Assembly: GCF_020404745.1 (NCBI RefSeq)
Contig: NZ_JAIZAP010000010.1
Span: 62,001 to 126,000, forward strand
Source: Aquibacillus saliphilus
GTDB lineage: Bacteria; Bacillota; Bacilli; Bacillales; Amphibacillaceae
Direction: 5' to 3'
DNA length: 64,000 bases
Part shown: positions 34,095-43,295 of the stretch, one piece after another
How positions within the stretch are numbered: the stretch's first letter is position 1
Layout of the letters: each line of letters starts with the position of its first letter
Notes under the pieces: generated by a model
Told to the model about the DNA's origin: nothing
Database searches by the model: none
The model's input: only the letters and a program-made list of their open reading frames with translations
Translations under genes and position numbers: made by a program

Positions 34095-34919
34095 ATGAAT
34101 ATTGAAGCGATAAATAAGGCTACCCAATTTATATCTGAAAAGTTAACCGAGCAACCTAAATTAGGTTTAATTTTAGGGTCAGGATTAGGAAAACTTGCTG
34201 ATGAAATTGCCAACCCAATCAAGATTAAGTACGCAGAAATTCCTGGTTTTCCTGAGTCCACAGTTGAAGGACACGAGGGTCAATTGGTGATTGGCGAATT
34301 AAAAGGGGCAACAGTACTTGCGATGCAGGGGCGCTTTCATTTCTATGAAGGTTATGGTCTTGAACAAGTTACTTTTCCTGTTCGAGTAATGAAGGAATTA
34401 GGAATAGAGACAGTTGTAGTAACAAATGCGGCAGGAGCAGTAAATCATTCACTTGAACCTGGAGACCTCATGTTAATTACCGATCACATTAACCAAACAG
34501 GTGCGAATCCATTAATAGGACCAAATAATCAAGAGTTAGGTGTCAGGTTCCCAGATATGTCAACAGCATATTCAGCACCACTTCAACAATTAGCGCGAGA
34601 TGTTGCTAAGAAGCTAACGATGACTCTTAAAGAAGGCGTTTATGTATGGAATAGCGGACCGAGTTATGAAACACCAGCAGAAGTTCGAATGATTGGGCAG
34701 CTGGGTGGAGATGCAGTAGGGATGTCTACTGTGCCGGAAGTAATAGTTGCTCGTCACGCGGGTATGGAAGTTGTCGGAATATCGTGCATTTCAAACATGG
34801 CAGCAGGTATTTTAGATCAACCACTCTCACATAATGAAGTAATAGAAACAACGGAAAGAGTAAGAGAACAGTTTCTAAGTTTCGTAAAAGAAATGATTGC
34901 TAGCATGACTGATAAGTAG
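34095..34919 (+). CDS. punA: Purine-nucleoside phosphorylase (type I, trimeric)
   Basis: The 274-residue PNP has LGLILGSGLGKLAD (phosphate-binding), GRFHFYEGYG, VVTNAAGAVN, and the purine-binding SGPSYETPAEVRM followed by GGDAVGMSTVPEV and ISCISNMAAG. It phosphorolyses inosine and guanosine (and the deoxy forms). TTAGGAG precedes the ATG. It is separated from deoB by the GGCGAAT array and a probable separate promoter, and is followed 30 bp later by cdd. Also known as pupG in Bacillus. Confidence 0.94.
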   Translation: MNIEAINKATQFISEKLTEQPKLGLILGSGLGKLADEIANPIKIKYAEIPGFPESTVEGHEGQLVIGELKGATVLAMQGRFHFYEGYGLEQVTFPVRVMKELGIETVVVTNAAGAVNHSLEPGDLMLITDHINQTGANPLIGPNNQELGVRFPDMSTAYSAPLQQLARDVAKKLTMTLKEGVYVWNSGPSYETPAEVRMIGQLGGDAVGMSTVPEVIVARHAGMEVVGISCISNMAAGILDQPLSHNEVIETTERVREQFLSFVKEMIASMTDK

Positions 34920-35354
<435 letters not shown>

Positions 35355-35383
35355 AATTCTAAAAAGTAGAAAGGTTGATTGAA

Positions 35384-36055
35384 ATGAGTATAGATATTGC
35401 AAAGACTATTGATCATACCGCTTTGAAAGCAGATACGACAAAGGAACAAATCATTACTTTATGTGAAGAAGCCAAAGAGAACGGATTTTATTCTGTTTGT
35501 ATTAACCCATCTAGGGTTGAAGAAGCGGCAACATTACTTAAGGGTTCTAATGTGGAGGTTTGTACCGTGATAGGTTTTCCACTCGGAGCATCATCCTCTG
35601 AAGTAAAAGCATTAGAAACAAAAGATGCAATTGAAAATGGTGCAACAGAAGTTGACATGGTAATTAACGTTGGCAAGCTTAAAGACGGTGATTACCAAGC
35701 TGTAGAGAAAGATATTCGAGCAGTCGTAGAGATGGCAAAATCAAAAGCCTTAGTGAAGGTTATTATTGAAACAAGCTTGCTGACTGATGAGGAAAAGGTT
35801 ATAGCGTGCCAGCTTGCTGTAAAAGCAGGGACTGATTATGTAAAGACATCAACTGGATTTTCTACGGGTGGTGCTACAGTAGAGGATATCAAGCTAATGC
35901 GAGAAACTGTTGGTCCGAAAATCGGTGTTAAAGCATCAGGCGGAGTTCGTGATAGAGAAACAACATTAAAAATGATCGATGCAGGAGCAACTAGAATAGG
36001 GGCAAGTGCAAGTGTTGCAATTGTAAAAGATGAGATTAGTAATAGCGATTATTAA
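35384..36055 (+). CDS. deoC: Deoxyribose-phosphate aldolase
   Basis: The 223-residue class I aldolase TIM barrel has [33 protein letters not shown] and [13 protein letters not shown], with the Schiff-base Lys in the last. It splits 2-deoxyribose-5-phosphate to acetaldehyde and glyceraldehyde-3-phosphate, the final step of the pathway. ATG 35384 is chosen (AAAGG 9 bases upstream) over the in-frame TTG at 35375. Last gene of the operon, followed by two hairpins. Confidence 0.95.
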   Translation: MSIDIAKTIDHTALKADTTKEQIITLCEEAKENGFYSVCINPSRVEEAATLLKGSNVEVCTVIGFPLGASSSEVKALETKDAIENGATEVDMVINVGKLKDGDYQAVEKDIRAVVEMAKSKALVKVIIETSLLTDEEKVIACQLAVKAGTDYVKTSTGFSTGGATVEDIKLMRETVGPKIGVKASGGVRDRETTLKMIDAGATRIGASASVAIVKDEISNSDY

Positions 36056-36097
36056 TAAGGTGTTTTAAACAGTATTACTAGACTGAAAATAACCAGA

Positions 36098-36133
36098 GCA
36101 CCTCTTTGTTAACGGATTCACTTAAAGAGGTGC
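36098..36133 (+). terminator. Hairpin after deoC
   Basis: Perfect 10-bp arms GCACCTCTTT / AAAGAGGTGC with a 16-base loop. No clean T tract, so weaker than the next one. Confidence 0.5.
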
Positions 36134-36153
36134 AAATAGTAAAAACACATCAT

Positions 36154-36194
36154 AAAACACACGGATTTTCACAAGGGAAATCTCGTGTGTTTTC
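36154..36194 (+). terminator. Terminator of the nucleoside operon
   Basis: AAAACACACG plus GATTT pairs with AAATC plus CGTGTGTTTT (one bulge), ending in TTTTCTT. Confidence 0.75.
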
Positions 36195-36215
36195 TTATTG
36201 CTATATCAAGGTTGG

Positions 36216-36287
36216 ACAGGTTAGTGGAATAAGATATGATCTGACGTTCCTCTTGTTGTGTTTAAGCAACCCGTTTGTTTAATAGGG
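36216..36287 (-). repeat. Outlying halves of the cassette-array element
   Basis: On the plus strand 36216-36233 matches the right half of the array element (CAGGTTAGTGGAATAAG). On the minus strand, directly after the stop of the lipoprotein gene, TTAAACAAACGGGTTGC matches the left half. The halves are inverted relative to the normal order, so this copy is rearranged. Confidence 0.55.
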
Positions 36288-36289
36288 TA

Positions 36290-36847
36290 TTATTGACTTT
36301 CTTGTAACCATTCTTTGTATTCAGGTAAAGTGTATTCATCAGTTTTTACCACGGTCCATTGATTATCGTTCTGTTTTAAAAAGACCTTCATTAAATATTC
36401 CCCACCAGATTCATCGAAGTCATCTCTCAAGTAAACAATGCTTCCGTGAACCAGAACTGTTACTTCATTATCATTTATTGCGCTCACTTTAATTCGTTCA
36501 TAACTTTCAATAGTGTAATTGGCATCGACCAAGTCAAATCCTTGATTTAAGGATTCAACCTCATTTTTTTCTACATTAACTCCTTCTTCGTGGTCAATAT
36601 TCTCTTTTAATTCTGGGTACCTTTCCCAGAGAATGTTTATATTATTATTTATTACTGCTTGAGTTCTATGATACATATACTCTCTTACAGGCTTTGTATA
36701 TTTCACCCAATCTGACGGTTCAGGTTCAGCAAAACCTTCTATATCTTTTTTTGAATTAAGGTCATTTGGTATTACCAAATTTTGCTGACACCCTATTAAT
36801 GACAATAATAAAACGACGATTAAACTCCCAAAGTGAAATAACTTCAT
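36290..36847 (-). CDS. Hypothetical lipoprotein
   Basis: The 185-residue protein has a type II signal peptide: MKLF, a hydrophobic stretch and the lipobox SLIGC (Cys20). It is therefore exported and lipidated on the outer face of the membrane. The mature part is acidic with a WERYPELKEN helix and a C-terminal beta region (YLMKVFLKQNDNQWTVVKTDEY) that recalls small NTF2-like lipoproteins. GGGAGG precedes the ATG. It carries a copy of the array element's left half just after its stop although it lies on the opposite strand. Function unknown. Confidence 0.7.
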   Translation of the reverse strand: MKLFHFGSLIVVLLLSLIGCQQNLVIPNDLNSKKDIEGFAEPEPSDWVKYTKPVREYMYHRTQAVINNNINILWERYPELKENIDHEEGVNVEKNEVESLNQGFDLVDANYTIESYERIKVSAINDNEVTVLVHGSIVYLRDDFDESGGEYLMKVFLKQNDNQWTVVKTDEYTLPEYKEWLQESQ

Positions 36848-37057
36848 ATTAGTTGTCCTCCCTTAAATTATAAGACGAACTTTACTTCGCATATGTTTCA
36901 AATTGGCATCTAGAATTTTGGGAAAAAGTAACTAAATTTTATGATAATTTTTTATTATATTGTTCTTCAATTAACAAAGCAGAAGAGTTAAAAGATATTG
37001 CTTAATGTTTGAAAGTGAATTAAAGTAATTAGAAATAAATTCTCGGGAGATAGAGAG

Positions 37058-37597
37058 ATGAAAACAAACAAATTACCGATAGTTCAATTAAGAGAGTTAA
37101 TTCTTGAAGACGTGGAAGACCGTTATCAATGGTGTTTAGATAAAGAATTAACGGAACACTTAAATATGCCAAAGAAATATCCACCTTTTAGCAGAGAAGA
37201 AACTCGAAATTGGATTGAAATGTGTATGAACAAGACAAACGGATATGAACAAAAAGCCATCCTAACAGAAGAGGGAAAACACATTGGCTGGGTTGATTTA
37301 AAGAACATAGATAAATTGAATAAACACGCTGAATTAGGTATTGCGATTGGCGATAAAAACTATTGGGGCAAAGGTTTTGGACTCGCAGCAATGAAAGAAA
37401 TGCTTTTATGGGGATTTAATGAATTAGAACTAAATAAAATTTGGCTAAGAGTTGAAGTGGATAATGAAAAAGCCATCAAATCTTACCAACGAGCAGGCTA
37501 TATAGAAGAGGGAATTTTAAGACAAGACCGACTAAGAAACGGAGAGTTTGTTGACCGTTTAAGAATGAGTATTCTTAAAAAAGATTTCTTTAAGTAA
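37058..37597 (+). CDS. GNAT-family N-acetyltransferase (RimJ/RimL type)
   Basis: The 179-residue protein contains LRELILEDVEDRYQW at the start, the acetyl-CoA loop GIAIGDKNYWGKGFGLAAMKEML (residues about 96-118; QxxGxG-like GKGFGLA), and LRVEVDNEKAIKSYQRAGYIEEGI, typical of RimJ/RimL acetyltransferases. The substrate may be a ribosomal protein, an antibiotic or another small molecule; it cannot be told. GGGAG precedes the ATG. The stop codon lies inside AGTAACGG, a left half of the array element, so this is the first cassette-like gene of the + strand array. Confidence 0.88.
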   Translation: MKTNKLPIVQLRELILEDVEDRYQWCLDKELTEHLNMPKKYPPFSREETRNWIEMCMNKTNGYEQKAILTEEGKHIGWVDLKNIDKLNKHAELGIAIGDKNYWGKGFGLAAMKEMLLWGFNELELNKIWLRVEVDNEKAIKSYQRAGYIEEGILRQDRLRNGEFVDRLRMSILKKDFFK

Positions 37598-37627
37598 CGG
37601 ATGCTTTCCTTGAATAAAGAATTGCTG

Positions 37628-37769
37628 TTCAACTATATGGTGCAATAGTTTAAAAAGGGATCATCGATTTCGGTGATCCTATTTTTCTATTTAAAGAATA
37701 ATTGGAATATTATGTTAAACTTAGTATGTGAACAGTTGTACTTAAATTAACGACGCAGTTTAGTGCAAG
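37628..37769 (+). repeat. Array element 1 (long form)
   Basis: Left half GGTGCAATAGTTT, central hairpin GGATCATCG/CGGTGATCC, right half TTAACGACGCAGTTTAGTG. Nearly identical over about 120 bp to element 5 (40842-40980). A truncated extra left half precedes it at 37593-37619. Confidence 0.8.
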
Positions 37770-37909
37770 TGTCTTGATTGATCTTTGTTCAGCAATCGGG
37801 CTATTATATATAGAATCTTAATTTTTCGTATTTATCGTAAATAATGACAAAAAACGAACCATTTAAATGTTTTAACAAGGATATGACGAACAACTAAGGA
37901 GGAAATAAA
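37770..37909. other. Spacer ahead of the RibD-C/DHFR-like gene
   Basis: AT-rich, no gene; longer than most right-half-to-gene gaps in the array. Confidence 0.4.
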
Positions 37910-38479
37910 ATGTCTAATGAAGGAAAGTCAAGAAAAATAATTTTAGATTTAGCAGTTACTTTAGATGGATTTATTGAAGGAGAGAATGGTGAAGTTGATT
38001 GGTGCATAATGGACCCTGAAATGGAATTTAATAATTTTCTAAATCAGATTGATACAATTTTGTATGGAAGAAAAAGTTACGATCTATGGGGACAATATAC
38101 TCCCACGATTGAAGATACTGATGATGAAAAAGAAATGTGGGGATTGGTTCACAGTAAGGAGAAATATGTGTTTTCCAGAACGCAAAAAGGGTCTGACAAT
38201 AAAGAAATATTTGTAAATAAAAATATTTCCGAGGAAGTAAATAAATTAAAGAATAAGCCTGGTAAAGACATCTGGTTATACGGTGGGGCAAGCCTCATCA
38301 CAAATTTTATCGATTTAGGACTAGTTGATGAATTTAGATTATCTGTTCATCCTGTAGTTTTGGGAGAAGGTAGACCGTTGTTTATTGATATAAAACAGAG
38401 GTTGAATCTGAAATTGATTAATACAAGAAGTTTCTCCTCTGGTGTTGTTCAGCTAACCTACCATTTGAATCAAGAGTAA
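37910..38479 (+). CDS. RibD C-terminal/dihydrofolate-reductase-like protein
   Basis: The 189-residue protein has KIILDLAVTLDGFIEGENGEVDW at the N-terminus, LYGRKSYDLWGQY in the middle and IWLYGGASLITNFIDLGLVDEFRLSVHPVVLGEGRPLF. This is the RibD_C fold shared with bacterial DHFR and YyaP/YwjB-type reductases of Bacillus, with the NADPH-binding YGGASL loop. Probable NADPH-dependent reductase; substrate unknown. AAGGAGG precedes the ATG. It sits alone between array elements 1 and 2. Confidence 0.85.
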   Translation: MSNEGKSRKIILDLAVTLDGFIEGENGEVDWCIMDPEMEFNNFLNQIDTILYGRKSYDLWGQYTPTIEDTDDEKEMWGLVHSKEKYVFSRTQKGSDNKEIFVNKNISEEVNKLKNKPGKDIWLYGGASLITNFIDLGLVDEFRLSVHPVVLGEGRPLFIDIKQRLNLKLINTRSFSSGVVQLTYHLNQE

Positions 38480-38588
38480 TAATATTAACACCTCAACAAT
38501 CGGCGTTTTTCTTGAATAGGAAAGCGTCTTTGTAATATGCCCTACACATTAAGGAATTAGACTTTACAAGAAATTTATTGTGAGTATT
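38480..38588. other. Degenerate half element after the RibD-C/DHFR-like gene
   Basis: CTCAACAATCGGCG followed by TTCTTGAATAGG (38492-38521) resembles blocks A and B without a right half. Confidence 0.45.
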
Positions 38589-38669
38589 TTCACTTAAAAT
38601 AACTGGTGCTTTACTTTAATAAAATGAATGACACCTTATTCCACTAATGCAGCAGGTTTGTTCAATAAG
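38589..38669 (+). repeat. Array element 2
   Basis: Left half AATAACTGGTGC and ACTTTAATAA, right half GCAGCAGGTTTGTTCAATAAG. Confidence 0.75.
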
Positions 38670-38805
38670 AAATCACAAAAGAAGGAACATTTACTATAAA
38701 ATAAGATTTAACGTATTAATGTTTAATAAAAAAAATGCAAAAAATTGAGATGATGCACTTTAGTATTATTACACGACATAAATAAATATAAATGGAGGGA
38801 TAGTT

Positions 38806-39090
38806 ATGTGGGCAATATTAGGGGTTATTGCAATAGTATTAACTGTTATAAATCTTTCTTTGTATGCAGTAGGAAAGGATTATAAGCTTGCTATGGCGTT
38901 GGCATTATCATTTACAGCATTAACAATTTGTGCAGATTACAGTTATCTAACTCGGTGGGTAAAAGTTGAAGATTGGGCGGCTTTATCGGATGTAATACCT
39001 GGTATGGCAAGGGCATTCTGGTTTTTGACAATTGTTTCTATCTTACTAAATATAGCACCTATACTTTTAGAACGAAAAGGTAAGAAATAG
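38806..39090 (+). CDS. Small three-segment membrane protein, unknown
   Basis: The 94-residue hydrophobic protein has membrane segments at about residues 3-21, 29-47 and 70-90 and a basic C-terminus (ERKGKK). GGAGGG lies 8 bases before the ATG. It carries no motif known to me. It lies between array elements 2 and 3 with no other gene, like the other cassette-type genes. Confidence 0.65.
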   Translation: MWAILGVIAIVLTVINLSLYAVGKDYKLAMALALSFTALTICADYSYLTRWVKVEDWAALSDVIPGMARAFWFLTIVSILLNIAPILLERKGKK

Positions 39091-39145
39091 ATGTCACGCC
39101 ACGCCATTTATTTAATATGCGAAAATTGTGTAAGTCTTTATCTAT

Positions 39146-39215
39146 ATCTAACGGGTGCAGTACTTCAACAAGGGATGTTGATTTTCTTATTGAAGCAGCA
39201 GGTTAATGCACTAAG
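39146..39215 (+). repeat. Array element 3 (short form)
   Basis: A compact 70-bp copy: CTAACGGGTGC, ACTTCAACAAGG, centre, then TTGAAGCAGCAGGTTAATGC. Confidence 0.8.
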
Positions 39216-39291
39216 AAATGAAACTTAATAACTAACAATACGTATATTTCGAATAAAAAAAAAGGGGATTACTACAAAAGGAGATGCTTAA

Positions 39292-39483
39292 ATGATGAAC
39301 GGTGGCGATGGAATTTTTGTTCTTTTAACTTTTTTACCTATTATTTTGTATATAGCGCTAATTGTCTTTGGAGTTTATTTTGTGATTAAAGTAATTAAGT
39401 TCTTGAATGCTAAAACAAAATCAGATCAAGAAAGAAATGAAAAAATTGCTGAATTAATTAAGGTTATTAATCAGAGTAAATGA
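39292..39483 (+). CDS. Small membrane protein resembling DUF4083
   Basis: The 63-residue protein has a single hydrophobic segment (IFVLLTFLPIILYIALIVFGVYFVIKVIKFL) followed by a charged helix (QERNEKIAELIKVINQSK). The layout resembles DUF4083 proteins of Bacillus; the assignment is tentative. AGGAGATG precedes the tandem ATG start, and either ATG could be used. Flanked by elements 3 and 4. Confidence 0.6.
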   Translation: MMNGGDGIFVLLTFLPIILYIALIVFGVYFVIKVIKFLNAKTKSDQERNEKIAELIKVINQSK

Positions 39484-39503
39484 AGTGAATAATGTTATAC
39501 TTT

Positions 39504-39540
39504 TAAACAAACGGGTGCTTTGCAGAACAAGTGGATCGTC
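39504..39540 (+). repeat. Array element 4 (left half only)
   Basis: AAACAAACGGGTGC, then AGAACAAG and GGATCGTC; no right half is visible before the aro gene. Confidence 0.65.
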
Positions 39541-39705
39541 ATGTTTTATTGGTGGTCTACTTCTTTTAAATAATTTTAAAAATTATTAGAATTATATGAT
39601 AAAATAAATTCAGTACATTGTTCGTAAAGTATTTTGTCAAGTGTATAATCAAATTAAATATAGAATAAACTTGTTGAGGCGTAAATCAAAAGGAGTATTA
39701 ACATT

Positions 39706-40737
39706 ATGACATTTAGAGAAATAAGCCCTAAAATTAGTATTAATGAAATGAAAGAGCTTGGCAAATTATCAGGACAAACGTTAAAGCACAAAGAAGAACG
39801 TGATAATGAACTTAATGCGATTATTAAAGGTGAAGATGATCGCTTGTTCTTGGTAATCGGTCCTTGTTCATCTGATAATGAAGAAGCTGTTCTTGAATAT
39901 GCTCGTCGCTTAGCAAAATTACAAGAGGAAGTTAAGGATAAGATTTTTATTGTCATGAGGGTATATACGGCAAAACCACGTACCAATGGTGATGGATATA
40001 AAGGCTTAATCCATCAGCCAAATTCAAAAGGTAATCCTAGCTTGATTAACGGTATCAAAGCTGTTCGTGAATTACATTATAAAGTGATTACAGAGACTGG
40101 TTTGACAACAGCAGATGAAATGCTATATCCCGAAAATCTTTCTTTGATTGATGATCTTGTAAGCTATCATGCAATTGGGGCGCGAAGTGTAGAGAATCAA
40201 CAACATCGATTTGTTGCAAGTGGTATTGATGTCCCAACAGGCATGAAAAATCCCACCTCAGGAAATTTGAACGTAATGTTTAATGGTATTTATGCTGCTC
40301 AACATGCTCAAAATTTTCTGTTTAATTACGCTGAAGTAGAAACGGAAGGTAATCCCCTTGCTCATGCAATTCTACGTGGAGGGGTTAATGAGTATGGAAA
40401 AAATATACCAAATTACCATACAGAAAATTTACTAGACGCTATCAAAATTTACGAAAAAATGAATCTTAAAAATCCATTTATCTTGATTGATACTAATCAT
40501 AATAATTCTGGTAAACAATATTTAGAACAAATTCGTATCGTTCGTCAAATTTTGATTAATCGTGAATGGAATGAAAAAATCAAGAAATATGTTCGCGGAT
40601 TTATGATTGAATCTTACCTTGAAGAAGGGCGGCAAGACGAACCAATAGTATTTGGTAAATCAATTACAGATCCTTGTCTTGGATGGGAAAGGACAAAAGA
40701 ACTTATTTATGAAATTTATAAAACAGAAGCTAAATAA
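39706..40737 (+). CDS. 3-deoxy-7-phosphoheptulonate (DAHP) synthase, class I-alpha (AroFGH type)
   Basis: The 343-residue enzyme has LVIGPCSSDNEEAVLEYARRL, MRVYTAKPRTNGDGYKGLIHQP, the GARSVENQQHR segment, ILRGG and FILIDTNHNNSGKQYLEQ, all landmarks of the E. coli AroF/G/H-type synthase. It joins phosphoenolpyruvate and erythrose-4-phosphate in the first shikimate step. Bacillus species normally use a different (I-beta, chorismate-mutase-fused) enzyme, so this gene is probably acquired and supplementary. It lies alone within the array, between elements 4 and 5. AAAAGGAG precedes the ATG. About 100 bp of untranslated DNA follows before element 5. Confidence 0.92.
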   Translation: MTFREISPKISINEMKELGKLSGQTLKHKEERDNELNAIIKGEDDRLFLVIGPCSSDNEEAVLEYARRLAKLQEEVKDKIFIVMRVYTAKPRTNGDGYKGLIHQPNSKGNPSLINGIKAVRELHYKVITETGLTTADEMLYPENLSLIDDLVSYHAIGARSVENQQHRFVASGIDVPTGMKNPTSGNLNVMFNGIYAAQHAQNFLFNYAEVETEGNPLAHAILRGGVNEYGKNIPNYHTENLLDAIKIYEKMNLKNPFILIDTNHNNSGKQYLEQIRIVRQILINREWNEKIKKYVRGFMIESYLEEGRQDEPIVFGKSITDPCLGWERTKELIYEIYKTEAK

Positions 40738-40841
40738 CTGATTATTTCATATAAATTCCACAAAATCAAAGGGGAAAAAATAATTACGCAGATGAACACC
40801 TGGGAAGAAGTAAGTAATTTGAAAAACGAGGTTAAATTTTT

Positions 40842-40980
40842 TATTAACGGGTGAATAGTTTAAAAAGGGATCATCGATTTCGGTGATCCTATTTTTGTAT
40901 TTAAAGAATAATTGGAATATTATGTTAAACTTGGTATGTGAACAGTTGTACTTAAATTAACGCAGCAGGTTAGTGAAAGA
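40842..40980 (+). repeat. Array element 5 (long form)
   Basis: ATTAACGGGTG, hairpin GGATCATCG/CGGTGATCC, right half TTAACGCAGCAGGTTAGTG. Near-duplicate of element 1. Confidence 0.85.
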
Positions 40981-41004
40981 GATTTTTTGAAATTAGGAGG
41001 CTTT

Positions 41005-41490
41005 ATGATGAAGAAATATTTATTTATTTTACTAATTATACCGTTATTAGCAGGGTGTCAAAACGAGGTGAGAGATAATGCAGAATTCAATTTAGGAAAT
41101 ATATCTTTGAGTGCATTTGAAAACAACACGAAGTATTTTGTAGTAACACCTTTTGAATGGGAAGGTGAAGATGGAACTACGTTAAAGTCCATTCATATAG
41201 TGAATAGTCAAGGAGAGAATTTATCCGCTGAAAAAGGGATAAGCGCTACTTTTTATATAGGGGACTCATTTAAGAAAACAGGTGTTTATGTAAGAGAGGA
41301 TATAGGCGATAAAGAAAAAGTAAACGGTTATAAACTTACTGAAGAACAGACTTTGATAATGGAGACAAGTTTGGCTAGTGTGAAGGACGATAGTGCAAAA
41401 AACTTGAAATTCATTTACGAAACAAATGGAGAGGAATATGAAAAAGTTGTAGAATGGAACACACTTTCCACTTTGAGAACAAATGATTAG
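41005..41490 (+). CDS. Hypothetical lipoprotein
   Basis: The 161-residue protein has a type II signal peptide (MMKKYLFILLIIPLLAGC, lipobox LAGC). The mature domain is mostly beta (FVVTPFEWEGEDGTTLKSIHIV), with a C-terminal YEKVVEWNTLSTLR. GGAGG lies 7 bases before ATG 41005. It is one of three short lipoproteins in the array. It starts 25 bp after element 5 and ends about 35 bp before element 6. Function unknown. Confidence 0.75.
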   Translation: MMKKYLFILLIIPLLAGCQNEVRDNAEFNLGNISLSAFENNTKYFVVTPFEWEGEDGTTLKSIHIVNSQGENLSAEKGISATFYIGDSFKKTGVYVREDIGDKEKVNGYKLTEEQTLIMETSLASVKDDSAKNLKFIYETNGEEYEKVVEWNTLSTLRTND

Positions 41491-41525
41491 TTTATAATTA
41501 CACTAGAAATCATTGTGGAAAATTT

Positions 41526-41614
41526 CACTTAAACAAACGGGTGCAATAGCTGAACAAAGGGCTGTCGAATGCGGTAGCTACTATTGTATTAAAGCAGCAG
41601 GATTGTTGAATAAA
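41526..41614 (+). repeat. Array element 6
   Basis: AAACAAACGGGTGCAATAG, GAACAAAGG, hairpin GGCTGTCG/CGGTAGCT, right half GCAGCAGGATTGTTGAATAA. Left CAAAC and right ATTGTTG keep the inverted relation. Confidence 0.85.
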
Positions 41615-41649
41615 GGTGCTTTTCTAATTAAGAAAAAAAGGGGAAGAAT

Positions 41650-42252
41650 ATGGAAACTTGGTTAGCAGAAATTATGAGTGAGTTTGGTTATATGGGAATT
41701 ATGTTTTTAATTGCCATCGAAAATATTTTTCCTCCTATACCATCTGAAGTAATACTAACGTTTGGGGGATTTATGACAACTACATCCAAACTTAGCATTA
41801 TTGGTGTAATTACTTCAGCAACAGCTGGTTCAGTTATTGGAGCTATTGTTTTATATGTTATTGGTTTACAGCTTGATGTAGAAAGGTTAGAGAAGATTGT
41901 TGATAGATGGGGACATATTCTTCGTATAACAAAAAATGATATTCACAAGGCTGATGCTTGGTTTGATAAATATGGTCCTTGGACGGTCTTCTTTTGTCGT
42001 TTCGTTCCTTTAATACGTAGTTTGATTTCTGTTCCTGCTGGTATGTCAAATATGAATGTTGGCTTGTTTCTTTTATTTACAACAATAGGAACTTTGATTT
42101 GGAATATAGTTCTCGTATACTTAGGTGCTTCAGTAGGCGGTTCTTGGGAAGTAATTGTAGAATATATGGAAATTTACTCAAAAGTTATTTACGCTTTATT
42201 GTTTTTACTCGTTATTGTTTTATTGTATCTATTTATAAAAAGAAAAAAGTAA
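41650..42252 (+). CDS. DedA family membrane protein
   Basis: The 200-residue protein shows the DedA/SNARE-associated core: IAIENIFPPIPSEVILTFGGFM at residues about 22-43, then WFDKYGPWTVFFCRFVPLIRSLISVPAGMSNM with the family's essential Arg/Pro region. There are about five membrane segments and a basic tail KRKK. DedA proteins are thought to act as lipid carriers or scramblases that support envelope and proton-motive-force homeostasis. GGGGAAG precedes the ATG, 35 bp after element 6. Confidence 0.92.
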   Translation: METWLAEIMSEFGYMGIMFLIAIENIFPPIPSEVILTFGGFMTTTSKLSIIGVITSATAGSVIGAIVLYVIGLQLDVERLEKIVDRWGHILRITKNDIHKADAWFDKYGPWTVFFCRFVPLIRSLISVPAGMSNMNVGLFLLFTTIGTLIWNIVLVYLGASVGGSWEVIVEYMEIYSKVIYALLFLLVIVLLYLFIKRKK

Positions 42253-42258
42253 TTACTA

Positions 42259-42335
42259 TTAAGCTAAAGGGTGCAAGAGTGTAACAAGGAGTTGTCGAAA
42301 CGGCAGCTCCTTTTGTAGCAGGATTGTGTAATAAG
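42259..42335 (+). repeat. Array element 7
   Basis: TTAAGCTAAAGGGTGC seven bases after the dedA-like stop, GTAACAAGG, a 9-bp wobble hairpin GGAGTTGTC/GGCAGCTCC, right half AGCAGGATTGTGTAATAAG. Confidence 0.8.
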
Positions 42336-42371
42336 CTTGGTTACTAAACGACTAGTGAAATGAGGGGTATT

Positions 42372-42845
42372 ATGAATTTAACCATTAAAAATATGGACGA
42401 GAATTCAGTTAGAAAGATACTAAGTTGGAGATATGAAAAACCTTATGATTTTTATAATAGTGAAGTTACTGAAGATGAGATAAAAGAAAGACTGGATGGT
42501 TCTTATAAAAATATAGCTGATGATAATGGTGATGTCTTTGGTTTTTTATGTACAGGTGAAACAGCTCAAATACCAGTTGGGTACAAATATGGTGTGTATA
42601 ATGATAAGAATGTAGATATAGGTCTTGGTATGGACCCGGATTATGTAGGAAAAGGTTACGGGTATAATTTTTGTACATTTATAATTAGCTACATAAGAGA
42701 AAACTACGCGGAAATTCCCATAAGACTATCAGTTGCAACATTTAATAAAAGAGCCATTCATTTATATGAAAAACTAGGGTTTGAAAAGAAGGACAAGTTT
42801 ACTACCGATTTTACAGAGTTCATTACAATGATTAAGGAGAATTAA
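42372..42845 (+). CDS. GNAT-family N-acetyltransferase
   Basis: The 157-residue protein has LTIKNMDENSVRKILSWRYEKPYDFY at the start, the acetyl-CoA loop IGLGMDPDYVGKGYGYNFCTFII (GKGYGY) and SVATFNKRAIHLYEKLGFEKK. ATG 42372 is preferred since GAGGGG lies 6 bases before it; ATG 42360 overlaps that site. The unit between elements 7 and 8 is almost only this gene. Substrate unknown. Confidence 0.88.
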   Translation: MNLTIKNMDENSVRKILSWRYEKPYDFYNSEVTEDEIKERLDGSYKNIADDNGDVFGFLCTGETAQIPVGYKYGVYNDKNVDIGLGMDPDYVGKGYGYNFCTFIISYIRENYAEIPIRLSVATFNKRAIHLYEKLGFEKKDKFTTDFTEFITMIKEN

Positions 42846-42852
42846 CTAAGCA

Positions 42853-42929
42853 TCTTCAACAAACGGGTGCGTTACTTCAAGAAGTAATTATACCTCTTGT
42901 TCCCTAAAGCCGCAGGATTATTGAATAAG
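42853..42929 (+). repeat. Array element 8
   Basis: CTTCAACAAACGGGTGC starts 8 bases after the stop. Right half CCGCAGGATTATTGAATAAG ends 18 bases before the next ATG. Confidence 0.85.
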
Positions 42930-42946
42930 TACAAGGGGGATTACCA

Positions 42947-43291
42947 ATGCCGAAAAGCAAGATATTTTTCATTGTTGCAACTATAACTATTATGTTGATA
43001 GGTTGTTCCCAGGTTGAAGAAGGAACTTTTATTCAAGGGAACATAACGGAAATTAACGAAACAAGTGGAGATATGGAAATTGAAATCGAAGCATGGACAA
43101 CAGTTAGCGAGGAAGATACTTCTAAAGAGTCATATGGTTTTGCAAAGAAACCAATGACACAAACCATTCGAATTTCCAATCCAGAAGGTTATGAGGAAGG
43201 GAAAAAAGTAAAGGTCAAGGTTATCAAAGATTATGATGAAGATGTCTGGGATTTAGATAGATTAAAATTTGAAGTAGAAGAGACAAATTAG
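42947..43291 (+). CDS. Small hypothetical lipoprotein
   Basis: The 114-residue protein has a type II signal peptide with lipobox LIGC (MPKSKIFFIVATITIMLIGC, Cys20). The mature part is a small beta-rich domain (TFIQGNITEINETSGDMEIEIEAW ... VKVKVIKDYDEDVWDLDRLKFEV) like an OB-fold-type lipoprotein. GGGGG precedes the ATG. Element 8 ends 18 bp upstream and element 9 begins 5 bp after the stop, so the gene fills its unit completely. Confidence 0.75.
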   Translation: MPKSKIFFIVATITIMLIGCSQVEEGTFIQGNITEINETSGDMEIEIEAWTTVSEEDTSKESYGFAKKPMTQTIRISNPEGYEEGKKVKVKVIKDYDEDVWDLDRLKFEVEETN

Positions 43292-43295
43292 AATA

